Shown: positions 52,088 through 63,407 of the stretch, piece after piece | Position numbering within the stretch: the stretch's first letter is position 1 | Layout of the letters: each line of letters starts with the position of its first letter | Assembly: GCA_037953745.1 (NCBI GenBank) | Contig: JBAKBP010003162.1 | Span: forward strand, 95,211 to 159,210 | From: Lithodes maja | Taxonomy: Eukaryota > Arthropoda > Malacostraca > Decapoda > Lithodidae | Direction of reading: 5' to 3' | Length of the DNA stretch: 64,000 nt | The notes under the pieces: model-generated | Told to the model about the DNA's origin: nothing | Database searches by the model: none | Seen by the model: the letters and a program-made list of their open reading frames with translations, nothing else | Made by a program: the position numbers and the translations under genes

Positions 52088-55000
52088 CAGGGATGGAGTG
52101 AATACACGAGTTCAGTATTCAAATACGAATAATTTAGAATTCTACGAATGAGAATAAGAATACAAGGAAATTTGTCTCGTCGAATACGAATGCAAATACT
52201 TTTATGAAAGTATTCATGAATACTTTTTGTAAAATTAATTAACTTTTTTACTATATCTGTGTGGTACCGTGGCATATGCAATGGTTAACTATTTTATGAC
52301 CAACACACAACCTATGTACAGTAGTGTAATAACTGGATATATGGTATGGTTACGGTATCAAATTAGTATTTACCTAATTACCTAATTGTATTTACCTAAT
52401 TGTATTTACCTAATTGTAGTTTACAGGAGTTGAGCTAAGCTCGTGTTGTCCCGTCTCTCAGTCTACTTTTTATCCAATTTTTTTTTGAAAATATGGATGT
52501 TCCTTGCCCCTACCACCTCCTCCTCCAGCCCATTCCATTTGTCAATACATCTATAGGGGAAGCTAAACTTCCTGATATCGTTCTTGCAGGTAGGTCTTTT
52601 TACTTTGTAGCTGTGGCCTCTAGTTATTCCTGTATCCATAATTAATATATCCTCCCTATCCAGCCTCTCCAGCCCCCGGGCACATTTGTACATCATTATC
52701 ATGTCTCCCCTCTCTCTCCTCTCTTTTAGACTCGGTAGATTTAATTTGTCTAGCCTCCCTTCATATGGCAGTTCTCTGAGACTTGGAACCAATCTAGTGA
52801 CTGCTCTCTGGATTCTTTCTAACTTGTGAATATGCTTCTTTAGATGCGGGGACCACACCACTGCTGCATACTCCAATCTTGGTCTAATCATACTCTTCAT
52901 AATTTTCGCTACCATGGTCTCATCCAAGTAGTTCAGAGCAACTTTCATATTCCCGGCCATTGCATACATTCCGCTAAAGAGCTTGTTAATATGTTTCTCT
53001 GACGACAAATTATCTTGTATAATCAACCCTAAATCTTTTTCTTTTTCGGCCTTGCTAATTATATTATCTCCCATCCTGTACTCCCAATTTGGTCTATTCA
53101 CACTTCTTCCCATATTTAACACATGGCATTTACTTATATTAAATTTCATTTTCCACTTGGTGCTCCATTCGTATATTTTATCTAAATCCCCTTGCAGCTC
53201 CTCACAACTACTTTTATTTGTTATTTGTCTCATAATTTTTACGTCATCTGCAAACATTGACATGTAAGAGTTTATGCCTATCGGCAGGTCATTCACGTAC
53301 ATAAGGAACATGAGAGGTGCCAACACAGATCCCTGCGGCACACCACTCTCAACTTTCCGCCACGATGAGTAAGTTCCTCTAATGTTGGTCCTCATTTCCC
53401 TATCCGTTAAATAACTCTCCATCCATTTCAGCAAACTCCCCCTGACACATCCTAGCATCTCAAGCTTAGATAACAATCTCTTATGTGGTACCTTATCGAA
53501 TGCTTTGGAAAGGTCTAAGTAGACGCAGTCCACCCATCCGCCTTTTTCTTGGAGTACATCTATCACCCTACTGTAATAACATAGCAAACTGGTAACACAA
53601 GATGTCCCTTCTCTGAATCCAAATTGCTTTGGGGTTATTATCTTCTTTCTCTCCAACATTTTCATCCATCTCTTCCTAATTAGCTTTTCACAAATCTTGC
53701 ATACAATACTAGTAAGTGAAACTGGTCTATAGTTTAGAGGGTCCTCAGGGTTTCCATTCTTGTATATCGGAATGATATTAGCTCTTTTCCATTCAACAGG
53801 AACCTGTCCTTTATCTAAGGAAGCTTGAATTATGTCCCTCACTGGCTCTACTAATTGTTCTGCACACTCCTTTAAAACCCAGGCAGACACTTCATCTGGT
53901 CCCATAGCTTTCCTTACTTCAAGTCCTCTCATCGCAGATAACCACTCTCCAGTACTCCCGCCTGTGGTTCGTCAAAACCTTCCTCTCTAGTAAAAACTGA
54001 CCCCAATTTGTTATTCATTACCTCACACATGTCCGATACATTTTCATACGTCCTAGCATCAACTCTTAATTTAGTAATTTGTTTCTTTACCTTCAACTTA
54101 CTGTTTATATATTTATAAAATAATCTAGGGTCACTTTCACATTTATTTACTATGTTCTTCTCATAGTTCATTTTAACTTGCCTAATTATGTTAACATATC
54201 TATTCCTCTCCTGTTTATATTTATTCCGATTACTCTCAGTGTTCCTTCTTCTTAATCTAGCCCAAGCTGCATCACGCCTACCTAAAGCTCTTGCATTTCA
54301 AATTAAACCAATCTTTCTGCTTAGTAAAATTTCCAGTTTTATATCTTGGGACAAACATATTGGTTCCCACTCTATAAATTTCGAGGAATCTACTATATTT
54401 ACCTTGTACGTCCCGTTCCTTCAAAATAAGATCCCAATCTACTCCCTCTAAATATCTTTTCAAGGATACATAATCAGCTTTACTATAATTTAATCTGTCA
54501 TTTATGTAGCTATTGTCTAATCTATTGGCATTACTCGAGGTCAACTTCCATTTTAGTAATAGGTGATCACTTTTACCTACAGGACATAGATAGTTTATAT
54601 CACTAATTTCGTGAGGATCTTTTGTAAAAATCAGATCGAGTTTAGAAGGTTCGTTATTACCCCTCATTCTTGTATTTTCCTTCACATGTTGTGCAAGTAC
54701 ATTTTCCGTAACCAACTCCACTAGCCGACTTCCCCAAGATCTCTGATTTGGCCCTGCATCTCCCGATTCCCAATCAACCTCACTACAGTTGAAATCTCCT
54801 ACCAAGATCAATCGATTCTTCCTTAAAAGCAATCTTCTCAACGACTGAATCATATCCTCTACCATCTCCTCAAACTCCAACTCCCTCCATGCTCTGGTCT
54901 TTGGTGGCATGTAAGCTACTGCTATGTCTAGCTTTTTTCCTTCTATATCATTGAGTTCAACTGCCATTATTTCTGCCTTGTCATTATTTAACTCCACGTG

Positions 55001-55438
55001 CTTTGCTGTCATAGGGTTCTTAACTAATACTGCCACTCCACCTCCCCTTTTACCCTTTCTATCATTTCTCCATATATTATATCCTTCACTAAACACTATG
55101 TTGCTGTCAAAGTCCTGGTTCAGCTTTGTCTCTGTCAAACAGACTATCTGTGGTTGATCTTTTCTTAATATATTATCTAACTCTACCTTTTTACTATTTA
55201 TTCCATCTATATTAGTGTAGTAGCACTACACTAGTGAATCTGACGAGATACGAACGATGACGGCACTCTATTGCTCTCTCTCTTGCTTTCGCTCTGTGTT
55301 CGCCAGATTATCAACGAATACAAATAATTTGTCCAAATATTTGAATACGAATGCAAATACTTTTATTTGTAAGAATTCGAATACTCTGAATTACTGTACT
55401 GTATTCGAATGCGTTCGAATACGAATACTCCATCCCTG
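52088..55438. mobile_element. hAT-type element with 8-bp duplication GTAAAGAT, hosting a LINE
   Basis: The ends CAGGGATGGAGTGAATAC and GAATACTCCATCCCTG are inverted repeats rich in AATACGAAT motifs. GTAAAGAT flanks both sides exactly (52080-52087, 55439-55446). The interior is mostly a minus-strand LINE (about 52350-55210). Without it the element would be ~500 bp, a non-autonomous hAT. Confidence 0.9.
52350..55210 (-). pseudogene. CR1/L2-like LINE ORF2 with two frame breaks
   Basis: The minus-strand endonuclease part (55138-54278) has MTETKLNQDF, RGGGVAVLVKNP, AVAYMPPKTR, GDFNCSEVDW and GKSDHLLLKW. After a frame break near 54285 the spacer continues (ALGRRDAAWARLRRRN, DPRLFYKYINSKLK). After a second break near 53932 the reverse transcriptase runs to 52463: KAMGPDEVSAWVLKECAEQ, NYRPVSLTSIVCKI, LDLSKAFDKVPHKRLL, GVPQGSVLAPLMFL and SMFADDVKIM. 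The C-terminus ends IHIFKKKLDKK. The 3' tail repeats the 14-bp unit ACAATTAGGTAAAT (52370-52425), typical of CR1/L2-type LINEs. With just two breaks it is a relatively young copy. Confidence 0.88.
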
Positions 55439-55641
55439 GTAAAGATAAGCCTGAGACCTTGCCCAAGACCAATATTATTGGTCTTGGTAAAGCCTATTTT
55501 ATTGACTATTCTAATTTTCTACTATGTGAGGTTTAAACACTATATGTCAAATACTTCCAAGAAACTTACATTGGATGAATTATTTAATTCATAAACTTCT
55601 GAATAAAGGAACTGAAACTATAATATATTTTGTACAGAGGT

Positions 55642-56124
55642 TTAACCCTCTCACCACGGAAGGCCTCTTGAACGCCCATAAAAAAGCATATAACAGGTAC
55701 CCGGAAGGCCTCTTGAACGCCCAGTGGTTGAAAGCCTGAGCTTCGTGTGCGAGGCGTCGATCCGACGCATGTAAACAACAGCCGGCTGGACCGACGCCAC
55801 GCATCTCCGGCCACAAGAAGGAGAGCGTCGCTTGTTCGTGTGTGCCTGTATGTTGTTAAGTATCGAAAAGTGGTGTAAAGTGGCTGTTTTTGCCATAAAG
55901 TTATCTCCAATGAAATCATCATCACAGCTCAACCAGTTGACTTAGAGAGCTCTACTTAATGCCATTCTACAGGTAAATAACACAGCTACGCTTGGGGATG
56001 CGCGGGAATGCGGGAAGCAGTCTGATTAATGAATATACGGTAGCCTAGCCTAGACGTATTTCGGCCAAAACACCCGGGTTTCGAGGAATATATATATAAT
56101 ACATAGCCGGGGCTGAAGGGTTAA
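55642..56124. mobile_element. TTAA-bounded MITE, family 1 (483 bp)
   Basis: TTAACCCTCTCACCACGG left and GGGGCTGAAGGGTTAA right. The GGAAGGCCTCTTGAACGCCC doublet is at the left and CTCTACTTAATGCCATTC near 55950. The closest relative is the copy at 60296. Confidence 0.87.
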
Positions 56125-56450
56125 GACATTCAGAGAAATTATTTTTATATTTACGAAGGGTGAATATGCAACAAATTAAACAAATGAAAACTGCTTAAAA
56201 AATCATACTCATGGCTGCTAATAGTATAAAACGCATATTCTTGGTATATTTCTTTTTGTCCAAAAAAATATTCTGGTTAGTCCCCAAAGCGACCATTCTC
56301 CATCTGGTGGTCACCCCAAGAAGCTTGTGTGTGGGGCTTCTAATTGACCATGTGAGAGTTAAGTTCTACAGTATAAGGAAGTTGTAGCTGTATACATTGT
56401 TATTGAGCAGATTTACCAGCTAAAATACGGTTGCACTACATTTATAAATA

Positions 56451-57322
56451 TAGTTAACCCCCGATATTTTGGACTCTAGTCGGAAACCCGTACTTCTCGG
56501 AATGGCATCGGTCTCTCTAAGATAACTTCCGAGTTGGACGGGATTTGTGGCCGGTTTACAGTGTTCTCTCACTCGGTTTTAAGTGGTTTTAGGATGAATT
56601 GAAGCCTGTGCTTTTTAATTATTGTGTTAATATTAATTACTATGTACCGGTACTGTACTGTCCCTGAAAACATAATGTTCGTACTTGTCATTAATCCTCA
56701 CAGACCGGTTACGCATTCTATAAATATTCCCCGAAACCTGGGGTTTTTGGCCAAAACACGCCTAGGCTACCGTATCTGTTATTTTAACTGCTACCGAATT
56801 CCCACGCATCTCCAAGCGTAGATATGTTTTGTACCTGTAGACTGGCGTTGAGTAGAGCTTTCTAAGTCAACTGGTTCAGTTGTGATGACGATTTCCGTGG
56901 AGAGAGTTTAGAGGCGATGTTAGCAATATGACACACTTTTCACTACTGAATTTGGCTTAGCAGACCGTACAATAACAAACGACGCCTATTCTTGTGTTTG
57001 GAGGTGCGCGGCGTCGCTCCGACCGGCTGTTTATATGCGTCGGACGGACGCCTTTCAAAACAAGCGTACGGTGCTCAAGAGCCCACCCTTGTTACGGGCG
57101 CTAGTTTGTTATGGGTGCCTCAGAGCCCTTCCGGGAACCAGGGGTTAATATGATTATTTTCACATGCAATAATGAAATATAAAGTGTAGCAGTGATAGGG
57201 TGATCTCAGTTTCCTATGGTGGTGTAGACTCTCCCTTCCTATGAGGAAAGTTTCCCTCTTTGTAGTCTGACATCTCGGAAGTGAGCATCCCCCAATTAGT
57301 CAGAGATAACGAGGGTTTGCTG
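56451..57322. mobile_element. pogo/Tigger-like non-autonomous element
   Basis: The left end TAGTTAACCCCCGATATTTT and the right end (complement) CAGCAAACCCTCGTTATCTC are diverged inverted repeats, with TA at 56449-56450 and 57323-57324. CAG..AACCC-CG-TAT termini with TA duplication resemble pogo/Tigger elements. It carries a nested TTAA MITE and no transposase. Confidence 0.65.
56691..57148. mobile_element. TTAA-bounded MITE, family 1 (458 bp, diverged)
   Basis: TTAATCCTCACAGACCGG left and GGAACCAGGGGTTAA right. It keeps the family core (CCGACCGGCTGTTTATATGC) and the right-end doublet GAGCCCACCC..ACGGGCGC / GAGCCCTTCCGG. It is inverted relative to 55642. Confidence 0.8.
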
Positions 57323-57419
57323 TACATAACACCCAATTCCACATACTCTTTAGCCATCAGAAACTTACATTATTATTGCATTTCTGTTTAATATCAATGT
57401 CTACGGCTCCACCTTCCAA

Positions 57420-59250
57420 CTACAGTAGATGATTGGATGCAAATTCTAGAGGATGGTGATGTAATAGACGTGGTATGTTGCGATTTTGTGAAGGCCTTCG
57501 ATAAGGTCCCACATAAAAGGTTAATAGAGAAAGTTAGAAGCTATAATATAGGGGAGAAATGTATGAAATGGATAGAAGCCTTCCTGAAAGATCGGAGACA
57601 GAGGGTACTGGTGAATGGAATAGGCTCGGGGTGGAGGGAAATTACAAGTGGGGTACCTCAGGGATCTGTGTTGGGACCACTACTATTAGTTATATTTATC
57701 AACGACTTACCTGAAGTTATAACTAATGGAAGTGAGGTATACCAGTATGCGGATGACACTAAGCTGTATAGAAGAGTGAGGAGTAAGGAAGATGTGGGTT
57801 TGCTTCAAGGAGATGTAGAGGGCATGAAGGGATGGTCTGAGCATTGGTTAATGCCTTTTCATCCAAAAAAATGCAAGTACATGCAGATTGGGACAAGCAA
57901 GATAGACAAGGTAGGATACAGTATGTATGAAGCGATGGAGGAAGTGATAGACAATAAGTTAAATTTCTCGGAACATTTAGCGGAAAAGATAAACAAAGCC
58001 AATAGAATTGTAGTGCTGATAAGGACATTTGTCTGAAAATATGGGTTTCAAAGTACATAACCAGGTCAAAGTGGCGGCTGCGAAACGTCTTAACGGGTTG
58101 GATTCTGCGTACTTTTAAAACACGCGGTGAATTGCCTATGATAACGCTCTTCAAATCTCTAGTGCTACCGCGGCTTGAATACTGTAGCGTATTAACATCC
58201 CCATACAAAGCAGGTGAAATAAATGACGTAGAGAGTGTACAAAGAAATTTCACTTCGCATATAAGTTCGATAAAACATCTACACTATTGGGAGCGTTTAA
58301 GAGCACTGAATCTGTACTCACTGGAACGTAGAAGAGAAAGTTACCTAATAATATACACATGGAAAATCGCAGAGGGTTTAGTACCAAACCTACATACTCC
58401 GATAGTCATGAAATTCAGTGATAGGAGAGGCTGGGAATGCAAAATCCCCCGGATGAATAACAGGGGTGCTATGGGCTCTCTGCGAGAGGGCTGGTTATCA
58501 CACAGAGGCCCACGTCTCTTCAACAAACTCCCACGGCGAGTAAGAGACATGAGGGACATCTCGTTAGACAACTTCAAGAGAGCCCTAGATGTCGAACTGC
58601 AAAAAGTGCCAGACGAGCCCATCCTCGCAAGGGAGCGAGCTGTCGCTTCAAACAGTCTACTGCACCAAATCACCACCCATAACGAGGGGCGTCACACTCC
58701 TTGGTGCCGCTAGAAGAGCGGCGAACACATCCAAAGGTATCCAAAGGTAAGGTTGTGTCGCTTGACGAAGAAATCTTCAGGAATCTCTATACAGCGCTGG
58801 TTAGGCCGCACCTGGAATATGCGAACCAGGTGTGGGCTCCATATATGGTAAAGGATATAGAAGCAGTGGAGAAAGTGCAGAGGAGAGCTAGCAAGCTAGT
58901 ACCAACGTTGAAGAATGCGGGCTATGAGCAGAGGTTGAGGACACCTGGGGCTTCCGACACTGGCATATAGGAGAAAGAGAGGGGATATGATAGAGACTTT
59001 TAAGATAGTGTCAGGAAAGTATGATGAGGATGTGTGTGAAGGTGTATCTTCTTGATGCGGGAGGGAACAAGAACGAGAGGACACTAAGAAAATTTACAAA
59101 GAAAGAAATAAGCTGGAAAAGGCAAAGAACTCATTTTGTGATATAGAGTGGAACGCACTGCCCCAGTATGTAGTCGATTCCGAATCAATAAGGGAGTTTG
59201 AAAGTAATCTTGATAAAGCATGGGGAAGACAAGATTTGTAGTACTGGTAC
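57420..59250 (+). pseudogene. CR1/L2-like LINE fragment split by a second LINE
   Basis: 57425-58033 encodes VVCCDFVKAFDKVPHKRL, SGVPQGSVLGPLLLVIFIND and the catalytic YQYADDTKLYRR, up to KANRIVVLIRTFV. After the inserted LINE piece, 58756-59230 continues SLDEEIFRNLYTALVRPHLE, YANQVWAPYMVKDIEAVEKV and, after frame breaks, KRGDMIETFKIVSG and SIREFESNLDKAWGR. The 5' part is missing. The same family occurs at 50706-51018. Confidence 0.85.
58034..58755 (+). pseudogene. LINE C-terminal fragment nested in the preceding LINE
   Basis: Encodes ITLFKSLVLPRLEYCSVL, HYWERLRALNLYSLERRRE, then RGPRLFNKLPRRVRDMRD and LDVELQKVPDEPI. This is similar in layout to the C-terminus of the CR1/jockey-like element at 11248-14284. 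The 3' end has two copies of ATCCAAAGGT (about 58730-58750) and then the host LINE resumes. It is a 5'-truncated insertion. Confidence 0.82.
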
Positions 59251-59906
59251 TGAGCTGGATACACAGGCCTAGTTTGCCTTTTTCCAGAGGATCTACTGTA
59301 AGAAATATCCTGAAACTAGCAAGTAGTCCATTACAATTTCCATTATACAATAATTTAAAACTTGTGATCTTTAATAACCATGAAATTGACTTTAATAATG
59401 TTTTTTGTTTAATATGTTAGTGTGATGTTATATTATATTTTGTTTAGGTTATTCTAAAAATATTTGTAGGAGATGATGTTTGAAGGTGATTCCTCTAATA
59501 CATGATGAAACTTGCTAATCCATTCTCTGAGAGGGTAGTTGGTGATGGAGTTGTGACCTTGTCCGTCACTGTGTGTCAGTGTTGTGGGTGAGGGCAGGGT
59601 TCTCTTGTACCAAGCTTCACCTGACAAACACGCTCCTTCATCTTCTACACCAGGTGTACCTGGCTCATAGATTATAAAATGGCTGCTGAATATTTGAAGG
59701 ATTCCCTATTTCTAATTTATTATTTAAATTTTAATTTTTCACCACTTTGCTGACAAATCTGCGTGTGGTACTGGGGGACATTGTTCAGGGTTGGTGATGT
59801 GGCAAAAGTCAGGAGTGAGTGGAAGAACAGTGGTTAGACAGTATATACAGTACCATAATTGGTGACAAGTCTCTCCCTTGTACCAAGGGAAAGCTGTGTT
59901 GCTTTA
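59251..59906. other. Intronic stretch, no feature recognised
   Basis: AT-rich, with no matched repeat or coding signal apart from LINE tail sequence up to about 59300. Confidence 0.4.
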
Positions 59907-59920
59907 TGGTAAATATTGGT

Positions 59921-60269
59921 TGTTGTTGTTGTTGTTGTTGTTCCTCAAGCTGCCTGGCCGAACAGCCCCAAGGCCCCGAATAAGGCCAAGGCCATAATCG
60001 AGCGCCCCCAAAGAACCCTCCCTGTCGACCACAATAAAGCCTGGGTGACCGAAGCCACTCCATGGCGGGAAGCTAAGGAGGGTGCGGAAACGCCCAGGAA
60101 ACCAAAGCCCCACCCAGGGCCCTGTGCCCCTCAGCAATTATGAAGAGAAAGTTGAGGGGCAAAGGAAAAATGTGACGCTTTGGCTTCCAATCATGGTAGA
60201 TTGGGAGGTCAATCCACGGAAGAGACGCCGTCACTTGAGATCTAGAAAATATATAAGTAAAAGGAACTG
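59921..60269 (-). mobile_element. SINE-like retroposon, 5'-truncated, 14-bp duplication
   Basis: Same family as 17379 but lacking the ~60-bp 5' head. TGGTAAATATTGGT flanks it at 59907-59920 and 60270-60283. 5' truncation with a target duplication demonstrates target-primed insertion in the minus orientation. Confidence 0.88.
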
Positions 60270-60295
60270 TGGTAAATATTGGTAATGACACATGA

Positions 60296-60786
60296 TTAAC
60301 CCTCTCACCACGGAAGGCCTCTTGAACGCCCATAAAAAAGCATATAACAGCTGCCCGGAAGGCCTCTTGAACGCCCAGTGGTTGAAAGCCTGTGAGCTTC
60401 GTGTACGAGGCGTCGGTCCGACGCATGTAAACAACAGCCGGCTGGACCGACGCCCCGCATCTCCGGCCACAAGAAGGAGAGCGTCGCTTGTTCGTGTGTG
60501 CCTGTATGATGTTGTTAAGTATCGAAAAGTGGTGTAAAGTGGCTGTTTTGGCCATAAAGTTATCTCCAATGAAATCATCACAGCTCAACCAGTTGACTTA
60601 GAGAGCTCTACTTAATGCCATTCTACAGGTAAATAACACAGCTACGCTTGGGGATGCGCGGGAATGCGGGAAGCAGTCTGATTAACGAATATACGGTAGC
60701 CTAGCCTAGACGTTTTTCGGCCAAAACACCCGGGTTTCGAGGAATATATACAGTATATAATACTTAGCCGGGGTTGGAGGGTTTAA
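60296..60786. mobile_element. TTAA-bounded MITE, family 1 (491 bp)
   Basis: TTAACCCTCTCACCACGG left and GGGGTTGGAGGGTTTAA right (TTAA at 60783-60786, with one extra T). The 45-bp-spaced doublet is at 60312 and 60357 and the CTCTACTTAATGCCATTC box near 60608. Confidence 0.87.
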
Positions 60787-61542
60787 ACAAAGAATTGGAG
60801 GATAACTTAAAAAATAAATAAGAGTGTGAAGCGATGACAAGGATGAAATTTATTAGAGGATTTGTAATTTCTTTTTCAATATTCTGTTGGTTTACCCTTA
60901 TTCATCACTTTAGATTAACCCAAATTTTTTAGTTATTCAGAAAACAATCGCACACTCTCGGTCAGTTACGTTCATGTCTAATTTGTCTGCTTTTCATAAA
61001 TTATCCCATGGCCAGCTGTTGGCAATATATATCATGATGACCATCAGTCCTGGGCAGGTGGTGAGGGAGGGCAGAGCCCCGCACTGTTCAAATGTTATTG
61101 GTAGATGTCAATTCCAGGCAAGTTGACCTAGCGATTCGACAAACGCCTAATGTTTATGGCCACCCCTCCTCAGGAATTAGGGTATCTGGCAAAAAAAAAA
61201 AAAAAAAAATCTCGATAAATAAGGCGCAAGAAACTGAATTGCCTACAAGTATTTTAGTTTATACGTGTGAAGTTGGCGAGTCTTCCAGGAACACATTTCC
61301 ATTAACGCAGTGTTGTAATGGCAGAGTTACGATTGGGTTGCGTGGAACACATCCAAATTGTATAGCGAGGGAGACCTGAATACTATCTCTAATAATCTAG
61401 CCTATTACGAAGTTGGCACAGAATTTGGTACTTGGTAATGGAAAAAGTTGGGATGGGTCAATATAGACTTTATTAAGCCTTTCTATTGTATCATTAATAA
61501 AGAAACCTTAACTTGTGTATATTAATAAATGTAATGTTTCAG
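60787..61542. other. End of the RpL27A intron
   Basis: An A tract lies at about 61191-61209. No matched repeat is seen. It ends with an AT-rich stretch and the TTTCAG acceptor. Confidence 0.45.
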
Positions 61543-61640
61543 GCAAGCACCGTAAGCATCCTGGAGGTCGTGGTAATGCCGGTGGTCAGCATCACCACAG
61601 AATCAACTTTGACAAATACCATCCTGGATATTTTGGAAAG
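61543..61640 (+). CDS. RpL27A: 60S ribosomal protein L27a (uL15), exon encoding residues ~23-55
   Basis: With the last base of the previous exon it encodes 33 residues: GKHRKHPGGRGNAGGQHHHR followed by INFDKYHPGYFGK. This glycine/histidine-rich block is the signature of uL15 and contacts 28S rRNA. The acceptor is TTTCAG (61537-61542) and the donor GTATCT at 61641. It ends in phase 0. No substitution breaks the family consensus, so it is a functional exon, not a processed copy. Confidence 0.97.
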
Positions 61641-61656
61641 GTATCTTTAATGTACT

Positions 61657-62062
61657 GTTGTTGTTGTTGTTCCCCAGGCTGTCTGGCCGAACAGCCCCAA
61701 GGTTTCGAGCAAGGCCAAGGCCATAAACGAGCGCCCCCACAGAACCCTCCCTGCCGACCACAATAAAGCCTGGGTGACCGAAGCCACTCCATGGCGGGGA
61801 GCTGAGGAGGGTGCGGAAATGCCCGGGAAACCAAAGCCCCACCCAGGGCCCTGTGCCCCTCAGCAATTATGAAGAGAAAGTTGAGGGGCAAGGGAAAAAT
61901 GTGACGCTTTGGCTTCCAATCTTGGTAGATGGGAGGTCAATCCATGGAAGAGACGCCGTCACTTGAGATCTAGAAAATATATAAGTTAAAGGAACAGTCA
62001 GAGTAAGCTATGGGTATGGCAGAGATTGCTCAGCTCTCACTCTGATAGACCAGCCCATCACC
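61657..62062 (-). mobile_element. SINE-like retroposon in the next RpL27A intron
   Basis: A full-length copy of the family described at 17379, only ~16 bp downstream of the exon donor. The target duplication is not clear (ATGTACT left, ATGACT right). It shows that the intron tolerates insertion very near the splice site. Confidence 0.78.
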
Positions 62063-62736
62063 ACATGACTAGAACCCATTCCTCTCGGCATCAGCTAGGA
62101 AAGGCCCTAGAAAGCCGCCTTTGGCGGGGGGATAGCTCCCCTATTTCAACCCCTTTCGGGGTTGGGCACCCGCCCAGTTCTGTTAGGTGTATTGTTTACT
62201 AGCAATAAACTTAGACTTTTTATTTTTGGATGATACATAGAATATAGACTTATACTTAACATTAGTTTAATTACTGAATTTACATAATAATTTTACCTTG
62301 AACATTATGAAACTATACTTGTCTTATCGGACTAAACGTGCCGATCTCAAATCCAAGAACTTGACAAGTGAAGCAGCCCTTAACAGGGTTGCCTGGAACG
62401 CCGCTATTAGGACAAGAGACTGAAACTGCACGTATGTGTGGAACACTCGGTCTTAAAATGTTATGCATGTTATGTGTGCATAAACCATTTATTACAACTT
62501 TAGTGAATTTTTTATTATTTTTTCCATACATAAATTTAATGCAATGTATGCAGTAAGCATTATCTAGTTGAATTTGTCTGTTCAAATAGAAATGATGTCT
62601 TGTGGCATTTCATGATGACATAGAACGGGTTGTCAGAAATATTTTGTGTTGACTGTTCATTATCTGAATTGGATATGCTGTGTATATTGATTATTTTAAA
62701 TTGTGTATATACTACAAAAAGTTGTGATTTGTTTAG
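62063..62736. other. Rest of the 1.1-kb RpL27A intron
   Basis: AT-rich apart from a GC-rich patch at 62090-62180. A possible C/D-box pair (ATGATGA at 62612, CTGA at 62664) is reported as a weak finding. It ends at the GTTTAG acceptor. Confidence 0.45.
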
Positions 62737-62886
62737 CTTGGTATGAGAAACTTCCACGCGCGCCCCAACCACAAGTGGGCCCCCATCATCAACCTCGACA
62801 AGCTGTGGTCTCTGGTGTCTGAACAGACCAGGTCCAACTTTGCCAAAGTTACAGACAAGGCGCCTATTATCAACGTTGTTAAATCT
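62737..62886 (+). CDS. RpL27A: 60S ribosomal protein L27a (uL15), exon encoding residues ~56-105
   Basis: Exactly 50 codons in phase 0: LGMRNFHARPNHKWAPIINL, then DKLWSLVSEQTRSNFAKVTD and KAPIINVVKS. It is flanked by GTTTAG (62731-62736) and GTAAGT (62887). The DKLWSLVSEQTR block is diagnostic of eukaryotic L27a. The remaining ~40 C-terminal residues are not found before 64000, so at least one further exon lies outside the window. Confidence 0.97.
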
Positions 62887-63407
62887 GTAAGTAATTACCG
62901 GTTGTGAAAAGGCCTATTCGATTTGAGTGATTTTCTTTTTGGCTACTTAACTATTTTACTTCAACTCTGATCCTTCTTAAAATTATTATGTTACCTCCAC
63001 CAACTGATTTTACTCCTAAACTCCATTAATGAAATTAACCAATACATGTGGCAGTCCAGGGATTAGAACTAAGGATGCTCACACCAAAATTCAGTGCATT
63101 TATCCATTTTAATCATCTAAATTATCATGAACTCTATTGCCTGTACTGAAGGGATATGTTCTAAAAAGGTTCCTCTTAACATTTGGTTAGAGCGCACTGA
63201 TTTTTTAACCCATTTACTGTATAAGTGTTCTTATTTTTGTATGGCTATAGCCTACTGTATATTAACTTTAAAATAGCATAATCTATAGACTGTAAATTTC
63301 TTAAGGAAAATTTAACAATCTATACAGACTGTTGTAAATTTTCTACTGAAAATTTACCATATCTAGTTAAATTTATGTAGTCTCAAATGTCTTCTATCTA
63401 TTGCCAG
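62887..63407. other. Start of the following RpL27A intron
   Basis: AT-rich with no matched repeat. It runs into an RTE-like LINE fragment at about 63408. Confidence 0.5.

Larger units (their letters stand above)
51358..61542 (+). other. RpL27A intron (10.2 kb) packed with transposons
   Basis: Starts GTGAGT and ends TTTCAG. The phase matches: one base of a Gly codon before it and two after it. It contains, in order, a hAT-like element with a nested LINE, a TTAA MITE, a pogo/Tigger-like element with a nested MITE, two nested LINE fragments, a SINE-like copy and another MITE. Ribosomal protein introns are usually short, so this one has been enlarged by insertion. Confidence 0.9.
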
